Positions 1 to 8,170 of a stretch of 40,319 bases of DNA are shown here, piece after piece. This stretch comes from Chitinophaga pinensis (lineage in GTDB: Bacteria; Pseudomonadota; Gammaproteobacteria; Burkholderiales; Burkholderiaceae_C). The stretch lies in assembly GCA_943326015.2 (NCBI GenBank), contig CALPRQ020000034.1, forward strand, positions 1 to 40,319, read 5' to 3'. Positions within the stretch are counted from its first letter, which is position 1. Each line of letters opens with the position of its first letter. The notes beneath the pieces are model-generated. The model did not search any database and was not told where the DNA came from. It saw nothing but the letters and a program-made list of their open reading frames with translations. Made by a program: the position numbers and the translations under genes.

Positions 1-626
1 ACGAACCCTTCTCCAACCTGGACGTCGAGCTGCGCGAGCGGCTGGCGCACGAGTTGCGCGCCATCCTCAAGGCGGCCGGCGCGACCGCGCTGTTCGTCAC
101 CCATGACCAGCTCGAAGCCTTCGCGATCGGCGACGCGATCGGCGTCATGTACCAGGGCCGGCTGCACCAGTGGGACGACGCCTACCAGCTCTACCACCGG
201 CCGGCGACGCGCTTCGTGGCCGAGTTCATCGGCCAGGGCGTGTTCGCGCCGGCCCGGCTCTCGCTGCAGGACGGCGAGGTGCGGGTCGACACCCCGCTGG
301 GGCTGCTGCACGACGTCGAGGAATGCCCCCTGCCCAGCGCCTACCCGGACGGCCTGTGCGAGGTGCTGCTGCGCGTCGACGACATCGTGCATGACGACGC
401 CGCGCCGGCGCAGGGCCAGATCGTGCGCAAGGCGTTCCGCGGCGCCGAGTTCCTCTACACGCTGGAACTCGACAGCGGCGAGACCGTGATGGCGCTGGTG
501 CCCTCACACCACCGGCACGAGATCGGCGAGCGCATCGGCCTGCGCGCGGCGGTCGACCATGTGGTGACCTTCGAGCGCGGCGCCGGCGCGGCGGCCGCGC
601 CGGCAAGTTCAACCATCAGAACTTGA
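1..626 (+). CDS. ABC transporter ATP-binding subunit, 3' part (ferric iron/polyamine type)
   Basis: This is the C-terminal 207 or so residues of an ABC ATPase; the start, Walker A and signature motif lie upstream of the window. The frame opens directly on the end of Walker B and the D-loop (DEPFSNLD, with D split by the window edge), followed by the H-loop (FVTHDQLEA). After the nucleotide-binding domain comes a region of about 120 residues starting near RPATRFVAEFIGQG, which resembles the TOBE-type C-terminal domain of FbpC/PotA/CysA-type importers. In that family the protein powers uptake of ferric iron, polyamine or an anion by hydrolysing ATP at the inner membrane. The next gene, on the other strand, is an outer-membrane copper receptor, so metal import is plausible, but the substrate cannot be told here. 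Its stop overlaps the convergent receptor gene by 11 bases. Confidence 0.85.
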   Translation, partial: EPFSNLDVELRERLAHELRAILKAAGATALFVTHDQLEAFAIGDAIGVMYQGRLHQWDDAYQLYHRPATRFVAEFIGQGVFAPARLSLQDGEVRVDTPLGLLHDVEECPLPSAYPDGLCEVLLRVDDIVHDDAAPAQGQIVRKAFRGAEFLYTLELDSGETVMALVPSHHRHEIGERIGLRAAVDHVVTFERGAGAAAAPASSTIRT

Positions 627-2922
627 TGTTCACGCCCGTGTAGAGGCTGCGGCCAGCGCCGGGGACGGCCTGGCCCCAGGCCGGACCACCGGTCAGGCTC
701 ATGGTCTTGCCCTGGCCGGTGTAGGCGCCGCCCAGCGGCAGCGCGTAGGCCTTGTCGAACAGGTTCTCGATGCCGAAATCGACGCGCACCTGCTTCCAGC
801 TGTGGCTGGCGCGCAAGTTCACCAGGCTGTAGCCAGCGGTACTGATCTCGTTGCGGACGTCCGAGGTATCCTGCTTGGCCTGCACCAGCACGAGCTCGAT
901 CGCGTTGTCCCAGCCACCCTGCTGCTGCGTCAGCGTCAGCCTGGCGTTGAGCGGCATCACGTTGTAGAGCGCGTCACCCGTGTCGCGGTTCTCGCCATGG
1001 GTGTAGTTCAGCAGGCCCTTGAGGCCCCAGCGGCCATAGCCGGTCTGCGCCAGCGGCATCTGGCCCGACAGGTCGATGCCGTACAGGCGCGCCGACTGGT
1101 TGGCGAACTTCAGCACGTTGAAGTTGTTGGCGTTGCTGGTCAGGCGGTAGGCATCGATGTAGTCCTGCACCTGGGTGTAGAACGGCGTCGCCCTGAAGCC
1201 CCGCTCGCGCTGGGCGTCATGCCAGTCATAGGTCGCCGACAGCGTGTTGGCCTTCTCGGCCTTGAGGTTCGGGTCGCCGACATAGCCGTTGCCATCGCCA
1301 ACGAAGTTGATCATGCCGGCGGCCATGGCCCAGGTCGACCAGCTGTAGCGCTCGTAGAGGTTGGGCGAGCGGGTCTTGCGGGCAAAGCCGAATTCGAGAT
1401 CCCGATTCGCATCGATCTGGTGACGCGCGAGCAACGTCAGGTCGAGGTTGTCGTCACTGCGCTGGCGCTCGCTCGCATTGAAGGCCTGGCTGTCGCGTTG
1501 CTGGTAGTTGAACATCGGCGCCATGCCATTGCTGTCGGCGTAGCCATGCACAGCGCCGGCATCGGTGCTGACACGCTCGTAGCGCAGACCCGCCAGCGTG
1601 GTCCATTGCGGACTCAGCCGGGCCTCCCATTCGGCGAACAACGCCTTGCGGTCGCGCTCGCCATCCTGGATGTTGACGAAGGGATTGGGCGCCATGCTGC
1701 CACCGGATGCCGGCCACCAGTCGTTGAGCCGGTACTGCTGCAGCTCGGCACCGACGCGCAGCAGGTCCCGGTCGTTGAGCACGATATCGCCCTTGACACT
1801 CAGACCGTCGGTCTTGCTCTGGGTGTACATCGGCATGCCTTGCGCGCAGTTTGGTCCGATCGGCGAGCAGTATTCACCATTCGGGCTGGTCCTGCCCCCC
1901 GTGCCGCCAGGACCCGAGGCCTCGCCATAGTAATAGCGCTTGTCGGCACCAAAGTCCATGAAGTGGTCGACGGTCTCGTGGTACGCGCGCGCTTCCAGCC
2001 GGCCCCAGTCGTGATCGCCCTGGTAGCGCAGGCTGATGCGCTGCTGCTGGTTGTCCAGCATGTCCATGCGCTGGTTCGGATAGAGCTGGTAAGGCAGGTC
2101 CTGCACGCCGACCTTGGCCTCCAGCAGATGACGGCCTTCCTTGAACGCCAGGCCCAGCGTCTGGTTGCGCGTCTCGTAGGCAGTCGAGCCGACCTCGTCA
2201 AGCGGCAGGCTGTGGCCGGCACGGCCGGTGACGGTCGAGCGCTTGAAGTCGCCCCCTGCCTGGTAGTTGCCGGCCTGGGCGATGGCGGCGCTGTAGCTCA
2301 GGCTCAGGCGGTCGCTGGCGACGGTGGCCGACAGGTTGGCGCCATGGGCGTCGCCATTGCTGCGATAGAAGCCGCCGACCTCGCCCTTGCTCAGCAGGCC
2401 CTGGCCGGGTGCAGCGAATTCGGGCGCCGGCGTCTCGACCAGGATGGTGCCACCGATGCTGTCACCACCGCTGCTGACCGGCGCGATGCCGGCATGGACC
2501 TCGACCTGGCCGACCTGGGTCGGATCGAGGTAGGACAGCGGCGGGTTCATGTGGTTGGGGCAGGACGCGATCAGGTCCATGCCATCGACCTTGATGCGCA
2601 GCCGGTCATCGGCCAGGCCGTGGATGGACGGCAGGCTGGACACGCCACCGGCGCCGTACAGGCTGACGCCCGGGATGTCCTGCAGCAGGCTGGCGCTGTC
2701 GCTGCTGGCGGCGCGGCGCGACCTCAGCTGCTCGGACTGGTACTCGGCGACGGCCTGCGGCAGCGGCAGTTCGCGCTGCGCATTGACGACAACGGCCTCC
2801 AGCGTGATCGGAACGGACTGGGCCTGCGCAGCCGTCAGGCCGGACAGAGGTAACACGGCAACCAACGCCAGGCTCAAGCGGGACGGACGCAAGGCAGTCG
2901 GAGGAAGTGAGATGTATTTCAT
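616..2922 (-). CDS. oprC: TonB-dependent copper receptor (OprC/NosA-like)
   Basis: A 768-residue outer-membrane receptor for TonB-driven uptake of copper. I chose the ATG at 2922 (MKYISLPP) because it gives a clear signal peptide ending AAQAQ; a longer reading to 3045 adds an unlikely Pro/Arg-rich leader. The mature N-terminus carries a TonB-box-like TLEAVVV, then a plug domain (about residues 60-170) with GVSLYGAGG and the CPNHM motif at 121-125, then a long beta-barrel ending in a terminal Phe as expected for Bam recognition. CxxxM in this plug loop is a hallmark of OprC-type copper receptors; HFM at 320-322 may supply the second HxM half of the copper site. It is the last gene of an operon with a PCu(A)C chaperone and a DUF2946 protein, which supports copper as substrate. 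Copper receptor is my firm call; the symbol is by analogy. Confidence 0.85.
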   Translation of the reverse strand: MKYISLPPTALRPSRLSLALVAVLPLSGLTAAQAQSVPITLEAVVVNAQRELPLPQAVAEYQSEQLRSRRAASSDSASLLQDIPGVSLYGAGGVSSLPSIHGLADDRLRIKVDGMDLIASCPNHMNPPLSYLDPTQVGQVEVHAGIAPVSSGGDSIGGTILVETPAPEFAAPGQGLLSKGEVGGFYRSNGDAHGANLSATVASDRLSLSYSAAIAQAGNYQAGGDFKRSTVTGRAGHSLPLDEVGSTAYETRNQTLGLAFKEGRHLLEAKVGVQDLPYQLYPNQRMDMLDNQQQRISLRYQGDHDWGRLEARAYHETVDHFMDFGADKRYYYGEASGPGGTGGRTSPNGEYCSPIGPNCAQGMPMYTQSKTDGLSVKGDIVLNDRDLLRVGAELQQYRLNDWWPASGGSMAPNPFVNIQDGERDRKALFAEWEARLSPQWTTLAGLRYERVSTDAGAVHGYADSNGMAPMFNYQQRDSQAFNASERQRSDDNLDLTLLARHQIDANRDLEFGFARKTRSPNLYERYSWSTWAMAAGMINFVGDGNGYVGDPNLKAEKANTLSATYDWHDAQRERGFRATPFYTQVQDYIDAYRLTSNANNFNVLKFANQSARLYGIDLSGQMPLAQTGYGRWGLKGLLNYTHGENRDTGDALYNVMPLNARLTLTQQQGGWDNAIELVLVQAKQDTSDVRNEISTAGYSLVNLRASHSWKQVRVDFGIENLFDKAYALPLGGAYTGQGKTMSLTGGPAWGQAVPGAGRSLYTGVNIKF

Positions 2923-3069
2923 GGCTTTGAGTGGTTCGGTGCACCCATGCCGGGACCCGATCGCGGGGCGCAGCGCGGCCTCCCGCGCCCGAGGCGCAGG
3001 AAGACAAGCCGCCGGATCAGGAACGGGCGGTGCGAATTGCGGCAAGGAAGGGGACGCTGCCCCGCGTGC

Positions 3070-3552
3070 TCAGTGCTGGTGGCCGTGCTGGTGGCCCGGC
3101 CCCATCGAGCCCGACATGGCAGCGGCATTGAGGGTGCGTGCCGGCGCCTTGAGCTCGACCTGTTCGCGCTGTCCGCTCTGGCCTTCGAACACCAGCGTCA
3201 GCGGCACCTGCTGATCGGCGGCAACGGCGGCCTTGAGGTCCATCAGCATCACGTGGTAGCCGCCCGGCTTGAGCTCGACGGTCTTGCCGGCAGGCAGGCT
3301 GAGGCCGGGAACGGCCCGCATCTTCATGACGCCGTTGTCCATGCTCATCTCGTGGATCTCGACCACGCCGGCGACCGGCGAACTCACGCCAACCAGGCGG
3401 GTGTCCTGCTGTGCCGTCAGGCGCATGAAGGCGCCGGTGGCCCTCTGCTGCGCCACGGTGCCGCGCACCCAGGCGTCCTCGATCTTGACGGATGACTGGG
3501 CCCAGGCGTTCAGGGCCAGGGCAGCGAGGGAGGCAAGAAGGATTTTTTTCAT
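3070..3552 (-). CDS. Periplasmic copper chaperone PCu(A)C
   Basis: A 160-residue secreted copper-binding protein. The signal peptide is MKKILLASLAALALNAWA, followed by the PCu(A)C fold. The family copper motif H-x10-M-x21-H-x-M can be counted exactly: His in VVEIHEM, Met ten residues later in KMRAV, then YHVML twenty-one residues on. The C-terminus is a His/Met-rich tail (about SGSMGPGHQHGHQH), which in this family can bind extra Cu(II). PCu(A)C proteins take copper in the periplasm and pass it to cytochrome oxidase assembly factors or other cuproenzymes. It lies 147 bases upstream of the OprC-like receptor and 127 bases downstream of the DUF2946 gene, same strand, consistent with one copper-acquisition operon. 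No strong Shine-Dalgarno precedes the ATG. Confidence 0.9.
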   Translation of the reverse strand: MKKILLASLAALALNAWAQSSVKIEDAWVRGTVAQQRATGAFMRLTAQQDTRLVGVSSPVAGVVEIHEMSMDNGVMKMRAVPGLSLPAGKTVELKPGGYHVMLMDLKAAVAADQQVPLTLVFEGQSGQREQVELKAPARTLNAAAMSGSMGPGHQHGHQH

Positions 3553-3679
3553 GACGTTCTTTCGTTCGGGTTCACGGATCGGAACCCTGAACCCCGTCAG
3601 CGACCAGTCGGCCTGGGGACGGGGCAGATTTCAGTGGACGACAGCACAAGGGAAAGGCGCTGGCGCGAAAGGACTGGAA

Positions 3680-4060
3680 TCAGGCGAAAGCAGGCGGTGC
3701 ACGCGGCTGGGCAAGGCGCCAGGGAGCCGGCAAGGCGGGAGCGCGCGGAACGGCGACTGGGGCATCGGCGGCCGGAAGCGGATCGAAGCGAAGCGCTGCC
3801 ACAGGCGGCAGGTCAAGGGCGGCATCGAGCAGACACCACTCGCAGTGAGCACCTGAGGTGACGGGGCTGGTTTCCCCGGAGCCGTCGGCAGCCGGTTCGG
3901 CCAGCCGCATGATGCCCGTGCTGCTGCAGATCTCGTGCGTCAGATCAGGCTCGGCCCAGCGCAGCGCGGCCTGCGCCATGCCGGGCGCGAGCGCGTGCAG
4001 CACGACGGCCCACATGGCCAGCCATGTTGCCCAACGTCGCACTAGGCTTTTGCTGCTCAT
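3680..4060 (-). CDS. DUF2946 small membrane-anchored/exported protein of the copper operon
   Basis: A 126-residue protein. I start it at 4060 (MSSKSLVRRW) because the longer reading frame to 4252 would run into maeB on the other strand. A basic N-terminus is followed by a hydrophobic segment (about residues 12-34, WATWLAMWAVVLHALAPGMA), probably a signal peptide or single membrane anchor. Then come HEICSSTG and HCEWC, a His/Cys pattern (C..., HCxxC) typical of DUF2946 and suited to metal or disulfide chemistry, and finally a Pro/Ala-rich tail. Function of the family is not established, but its members recur next to copper chaperones and copper receptors. As first gene of the set it probably carries the operon promoter. 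No Shine-Dalgarno is visible, and the best -10 is so close to the ATG that the mRNA may be leaderless. Confidence 0.75.
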   Translation of the reverse strand: MSSKSLVRRWATWLAMWAVVLHALAPGMAQAALRWAEPDLTHEICSSTGIMRLAEPAADGSGETSPVTSGAHCEWCLLDAALDLPPVAALRFDPLPAADAPVAVPRAPALPAPWRLAQPRAPPAFA

Positions 4061-4066
4061 GTCAAT

Positions 4067-4091
4067 ATTGTAACCATGCAAGGCCGTTACA
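4067..4091 (-). promoter_or_regulatory. Candidate promoter/operator of the copper operon
   Basis: On the minus strand a TACAAT -10 hexamer lies at 4072-4067, about 7 bases from the DUF2946 ATG at 4060. It overlaps one arm of a perfect inverted repeat, TGTAAC (4069-4074) and GTTACA (4086-4091), separated by 11 bases. I see no good -35. A dyad on top of the -10 is a plausible site for a metal-responsive regulator, but the protein is unknown and no regulator gene lies in the window. Confidence 0.35.
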
Positions 4092-4151
4092 CTGTATGTC
4101 AGCTTCAGGCAAGGTAGGCTTGCTTGGGGCTCCCAAGGAGCACTAGAAAAC

Positions 4152-6455
4152 ATGACCCCCGCAGAACAAGCGTTGCGTGACGCTGCATTCGAATACCATC
4201 GTTCCCCGAACAAGGGCAAGATCTCGGTCAACCCGACCAAACCGCTGTCCAACCAACGTGATCTGTCGCTGGCCTACTCGCCCGGCGTCGCCTACCCCTG
4301 CCTGGCCATCGAGCAGGACCCGACCCTGGCAGCCGAATACACCAGCCGCGGCAACCTGGTCGCCGTGATCACCAACGGCACCGCCGTGCTGGGCCTGGGC
4401 GACATCGGCCCGCTGGCGTCCAAGCCGGTGATGGAAGGCAAGGGCTGCCTGTTCAAGAAGTTCGCCGGCATCGACGTGTTCGACATCGAGCTGGCCGAGA
4501 ACGACCCCGACAAGCTGGTCGAGATCATCGCCGCGATGGAGCCCACGCTGGGCGGCATCAACCTCGAAGACATCAAGGCCCCCGAGTGCTTCTACATCGA
4601 GAAGAAGCTCAAGGAGCGGATGAACATTCCGGTCTTCCACGACGACCAGCACGGCACCGCGATCATCTCGAGCGCTGCCCTGCTCAACGCGCTGGAACTG
4701 GTCGGCAAGGACATCGGTCAGATTAAGATGGCTGTCTCGGGCGCCGGCGCCGCCGCCATCGCCTGCCTCGACGTGATGGTGGGCCTGGGCGTCAAGGTCG
4801 AGAACATCCTGGTCTGCGACTCCAAGGGCGTGATCCACAGCCAGCGCGCCGACGCCCTGGCCGGCAAGCTCGATGCCTCCAAGCAGCGTTTCTGCCGCGA
4901 CACCGACAAGCGCAGCCTGGCTGACGCGATGGTCGACTGCGACGTCTTCATGGGCTGCTCGGCCGCCGGCGTGGTCAACGCCGAGATGGTCAAGTCGATG
5001 GGTGACAAGCCGGTCATCCTGGCGCTGGCCAACCCCGAACCCGAGATCCGCCCCGAGATCGCCAAGGCCGCGCGCCCGGACTGCATCATCGCGACCGGCC
5101 GCTCGGACTACCCGAACCAGGTCAACAACGTCCTGTGCTTCCCCTACATCTTCCGCGGCGCGCTCGACTGCGGCGCGACCAAGATCACCGAAGAGATGAA
5201 GCTGGCCTGCGTGCGCCAGATCGCCGACCTGGCCAAGAGCGAGATCAGCGACGAGGTCGCCGCCGCCTACGCCGGCCAGGACCTGGTGTTCGGCCCCGAC
5301 TACCTGATCCCCAAGCCCTTCGACTCGCGCCTGATCCTCAAGATCGCTCCGGCCGTCGCGCAGGCTGCGGCCGACTCCGGCGTCGCCACCCGCCCGATCC
5401 AGGACATGGAAGCCTACAAGGAGAGCCTGGGCCGCTTCATCTACCAGACCGGCATCCTGATGCGCCCGGTCTTCAACGCCGCCAAGGCCATTGCTGCCGA
5501 CAGGAAGCGCGTCGCCTACGCCGACGGCGAGGACGAGCGTGCGCTGCGCGCGGCCCAAGCCGCCATCGACGACCACCTGGCCCGTCCGATCATGATCGGA
5601 CGCCCGGCCGTGATCGAGGCGCGCATCGCCAAGGCCGGCCTGCGTATCCGCCCAGGGGTAGACTTCGAGGTCGTCAACCCCGAGGACGATCCGCGCTTCC
5701 GCCAGTACTGGGAGGCTTACCACAAGATCATGGGTCGCAACGGCGCCACGCCCGAGATGGCCAAGGCCGCGGTGCGACGCTCCAATACCATCATCGCTGC
5801 ACTGATGGTCAAGCTCGGCGACGCCGACGCGCTGCTCTGCGGCCTGGTCGGCAAGTACGAGACCCACCTCGAGCGCATCGAGAACATCATCGGTCTCAAG
5901 GCTGGCGCGAGCCACTTCGCGGCGCTCAATGCCCTGAACACCGACCGCGGCCCGCTGTTCATCGCCGACACCTATGTCAACGATAGTCCCAGCGCCGAGG
6001 AACTGGCCGAGATCGCCTGGCTGTCGGTCAAGGAAGTGCAGCGCTTCGGCCTGCCGCCCAAGGTCGCCTTCCTGTCGCACTCGAGCTACGGCTCGTCGAG
6101 CCGCCCCTCGGCCCGCAAGATGCGCCAGGCACGCGAGATCTTCGCTGCCGCCCACCCCGAGATCGAGTGCGACGGCGAACTGCATGGTGACGCCGCGCTG
6201 GAAGAGAACATCCGCCGCAGCTACCTCGAAGACAGCGCGCTGAACGGCTCGGCCAACATCCTGATCTGCCCGAACCTGGACTCGGCCAACATCCTGTTCA
6301 ACGTCCTCAAGACGACGACCAGCGGCGGCGTGACCGTGGGTCCGATCCTGATGGGTACCGCCGCCAGCGCGCATATCCTGACGCCCTCGGCCACCATGCG
6401 CCGCGTGCTCAACATGACGGCAGTCGCGGCACTCACCGGCGCCGACAAGGCCTGA
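4152..6455 (+). CDS. maeB: NADP-dependent malic enzyme (malic enzyme + phosphotransacetylase-like domain)
   Basis: A 767-residue cytosolic enzyme converting malate to pyruvate and CO2 with reduction of NADP. Residues 1 to about 430 are the malic-enzyme part: [11 protein letters not shown] near 40-50, the conserved [21 protein letters not shown] stretch near 72-92, and the dinucleotide fold [12 protein letters not shown]. From about 438 to the end is a phosphotransacetylase-like domain ([44 protein letters not shown]), which in MaeB is regulatory (acetyl-CoA sensing) rather than catalytic. The length is close to E. coli MaeB. An AAGGAG Shine-Dalgarno at 4135-4140 precedes the ATG. It stands alone between the divergent copper operon and its own terminator. 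It links C4 acids to pyruvate and supplies NADPH. Confidence 0.96.
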   Translation: MTPAEQALRDAAFEYHRSPNKGKISVNPTKPLSNQRDLSLAYSPGVAYPCLAIEQDPTLAAEYTSRGNLVAVITNGTAVLGLGDIGPLASKPVMEGKGCLFKKFAGIDVFDIELAENDPDKLVEIIAAMEPTLGGINLEDIKAPECFYIEKKLKERMNIPVFHDDQHGTAIISSAALLNALELVGKDIGQIKMAVSGAGAAAIACLDVMVGLGVKVENILVCDSKGVIHSQRADALAGKLDASKQRFCRDTDKRSLADAMVDCDVFMGCSAAGVVNAEMVKSMGDKPVILALANPEPEIRPEIAKAARPDCIIATGRSDYPNQVNNVLCFPYIFRGALDCGATKITEEMKLACVRQIADLAKSEISDEVAAAYAGQDLVFGPDYLIPKPFDSRLILKIAPAVAQAAADSGVATRPIQDMEAYKESLGRFIYQTGILMRPVFNAAKAIAADRKRVAYADGEDERALRAAQAAIDDHLARPIMIGRPAVIEARIAKAGLRIRPGVDFEVVNPEDDPRFRQYWEAYHKIMGRNGATPEMAKAAVRRSNTIIAALMVKLGDADALLCGLVGKYETHLERIENIIGLKAGASHFAALNALNTDRGPLFIADTYVNDSPSAEELAEIAWLSVKEVQRFGLPPKVAFLSHSSYGSSSRPSARKMRQAREIFAAAHPEIECDGELHGDAALEENIRRSYLEDSALNGSANILICPNLDSANILFNVLKTTTSGGVTVGPILMGTAASAHILTPSATMRRVLNMTAVAALTGADKA

Positions 6456-6498
6456 GGTAGATCTGCGGGGCCCAAGCGGCCCCGGCAGTCACGACAAG

Positions 6499-6523
6499 GA
6501 GCGCCTTCGGGCGCTCTTTTTTT
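6499..6523 (+). terminator. Rho-independent terminator of maeB
   Basis: A 7-bp GC-rich stem, GAGCGCC (6499-6505) with GGCGCTC (6510-6516), is closed by a TTCG-type loop and followed by seven T residues (6517-6523). It lies 43 bases after the maeB stop and upstream of the TM2-domain gene. Confidence 0.88.
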
Positions 6524-6557
6524 GGCACTCGATTCTCCAGTTAAAGGAATTCATTGC

Positions 6558-6854
6558 ATGAACCCGATCAATGACCAGCAACGCGGCACTCAAGTGTCAG
6601 ACCAGGCGAAAAGCAGGCCCCTCTACATTTTTCTCGGGGTCCTGTTTGGCGCACTGGGCGTACATAACTTCTACTCGGGGCACTACGGCAAAGGTGCCGT
6701 CAAGGTCCTGGCGCTTCTCTTGACGTTTGTCGCTGATGCCTTGCTGGGGTTCTACACCGGCTTCATGATCATTGCGGTCATGCTGGTTGGGCTGTGGACC
6801 CTGGTCGAGCTCGTCATCACCAGCACCGACTCAAAAGGGATGAAGATGAGGTGA
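6558..6854 (+). CDS. TM2-domain small membrane protein
   Basis: A 98-residue protein with a polar N-terminus of about 20 residues and then a TM2 domain: a first hydrophobic helix PLYIFLGVLFGALG, the family's hallmark turn GVHNFYSGHYGKG (about 34-46), and further hydrophobic segments ending in ITSTDSKGMKMR. The start at 6558 (MNPINDQQ) is set by an AAAGGA Shine-Dalgarno at 6543-6548; an extension to 6522 would begin inside the maeB terminator. TM2 proteins sit in membranes and their bacterial role is poorly known. It is a single gene or is loosely paired with the thioredoxin-like gene 44 bases downstream. Confidence 0.8.
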   Translation: MNPINDQQRGTQVSDQAKSRPLYIFLGVLFGALGVHNFYSGHYGKGAVKVLALLLTFVADALLGFYTGFMIIAVMLVGLWTLVELVITSTDSKGMKMR

Positions 6855-6898
6855 AGGCCCCTGTCTGCCACGCCAGACCAGTTTGCTAAGCTAGCGCC

Positions 6899-7261
6899 AT
6901 GAGTCATCCCACCACACCGACCACCCTCCAGGTGGTCTGCCTCTGTGCCGACTGGTGCGGCACCTGCCGTGAATACGGCCAGGCCTACGCTGAACTGCAG
7001 CAGTCGCATCCGCAGGCGAGCTTCCACTGGGTTGATGTCGAGGACGAGGCCGACCTGCTCGGCGACCTCGACGTCGAGAACTTCCCGACGCTGCTGATCG
7101 GCGTCGCCGGCCAGCCGGTGTTCTTCGGCGTGCTGCTGCCGCATATCCAGACGCTGGAACGGCTGGTGCAGCAGGCGCCCGACTTGCGCCCGCTGCCCGA
7201 GAGCCGCGACACCCCTACCCTGCGCGCCCTGCTGGCGACGCTGGCCGAGCGCCAGCCCTGA
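6899..7261 (+). CDS. Thioredoxin-like protein (CGTC active site)
   Basis: A 120-residue cytosolic thioredoxin-fold protein. The redox motif is WCGTC at residues 19-23 instead of the usual WCGPC, and the cis-Pro is present in VENFPTLLIGV. There is no signal peptide. It is shorter at the start than classical thioredoxin and has a C-terminal extension. Similar small proteins are often annotated as thioredoxin-family proteins in Burkholderiales; the substrate is unknown. A TGCTAAGCT sequence ending 6 bases before the ATG could be an extended -10 (see findings); no Shine-Dalgarno is visible. A plain redox or thiol-monitoring role is inference from the motif only. Confidence 0.85.
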   Translation: MSHPTTPTTLQVVCLCADWCGTCREYGQAYAELQQSHPQASFHWVDVEDEADLLGDLDVENFPTLLIGVAGQPVFFGVLLPHIQTLERLVQQAPDLRPLPESRDTPTLRALLATLAERQP

Positions 7262-7290
7262 ACCCGGTGCCGGCCTCCGACTGACGGACG

Positions 7291-7319
7291 AAAAAGCGCC
7301 CGACACCGGCCGGGCGCTT
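7291..7319 (-). terminator. Terminator of the minus-strand TerC gene
   Basis: A perfect 9-bp stem, AAGCGCCCG (7294-7302) with CGGGCGCTT (7311-7319), and an 8-base loop. Read on the minus strand, the stem is followed by a run of five T residues (7295-7291), placing it 33 bases after the TerC stop. On the plus strand there is no T-run, though the hairpin also sits 30 bases after the thioredoxin-like gene. Confidence 0.75.
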
Positions 7320-7351
7320 GGGTTCAGGCGTGCGCGGGCAGGTTGCCGCTA

Positions 7352-8101
7352 TCAGGCAGCCGACTTGGCCAGACGGTTGCGGCGTGCGCGCAGGTTGAGT
7401 GCCTCGACCGCAAGCGAGAAGGCCATCGCCGCGTAGACATAGCCCTTGGGGATATGCACCTCGAAGGCCTCGGCGGTCAGCGCCATGCCGACCATCACCA
7501 GGAAAGCCAGCGCCAGCACCTTGACCGAGGGATGCGAATCGACGAAATCGCCGATCGGCTTGGCCGCGAACATCATCACGCCGACGGCGGCGATCACGGC
7601 GGCGGCCATCACGGCCAGGTTGTCGACCATGCCAACCGCGGTGATGACCGAGTCCAGGCTGAAGACGATGTCGATCACGGCGATCTGGCCGATGATGGCC
7701 CAGAACAGGCGGGCACCGGCGGCCTTGAGCGTGGCCGCGTCGGTCTCGGGGGCGTGATCTTCCTCGCGCGCCTCGACCTCGACGAAGATCTCGTGCGAAG
7801 CCTTCCAGAGCAGGAACAGGCCGCCGGCCAGCAGCACGATGTCGCGTCCGCTGATACCCTGGCCGAAGAGCGTGAACAGGTCGGCCTTGAGGCCCATGAT
7901 CCAGCTCAGCGAAGCCAGCAGACCCAGGCGGGTCATCATGGCAAAGGCCAGGCCCAGGCGGCGCGCCTGGTCGCGCTGGTCGGCCGGCAGCCGCCCGACC
8001 AGGATGGAGATGAAGATGATGTTGTCCACCCCGAGCACGATCTCGAGCGTGGTCAGCATGGCAAAGGCGATCCAGAGGTTGGGGTCGAGCAGGAATTCCA
8101 T
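7352..8101 (-). CDS. TerC-family integral membrane protein (YgdQ/YoaE-type)
   Basis: A 249-residue polytopic inner-membrane protein with about seven hydrophobic segments. The two acidic TerC signatures are present: LGVDNIIFISIL near the N-terminus and VFSLDSVITAVGM in the second half. A charged loop rich in Glu/Asp (about FVEVEAREEDHAPETD) separates the halves. TerC proteins are linked to metal ion (notably Mn) export or metal delivery to exported enzymes, and to tellurite resistance; this one lacks any ter operon partners. It is the last gene of a minus-strand set with xdhC and a second, different TerC protein. The two share the TerC fold but not close sequence, so they are not a recent duplication. 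The exact ion is unknown. Confidence 0.9.
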   Translation of the reverse strand: MEFLLDPNLWIAFAMLTTLEIVLGVDNIIFISILVGRLPADQRDQARRLGLAFAMMTRLGLLASLSWIMGLKADLFTLFGQGISGRDIVLLAGGLFLLWKASHEIFVEVEAREEDHAPETDAATLKAAGARLFWAIIGQIAVIDIVFSLDSVITAVGMVDNLAVMAAAVIAAVGVMMFAAKPIGDFVDSHPSVKVLALAFLVMVGMALTAEAFEVHIPKGYVYAAMAFSLAVEALNLRARRNRLAKSAA

Positions 8102-8170
8102 GATGTATCCGTATGGGGCCCGGAAAACGGGCAGTCCGTCAAGAATAAGGGCTGCGCCCGCTGGAAGGAA

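Noticed and set aside
802-2853. A 683-codon plus-strand frame opposite the TonB receptor
   Set aside because: Antisense shadow; the receptor on the minus strand has a signal peptide, TonB box and copper motif.
4143-6374. A 743-codon minus-strand frame over maeB
   Set aside because: It mirrors maeB codon for codon and has an Asp/Val/Gly/Ala-rich antisense composition with no family motif.
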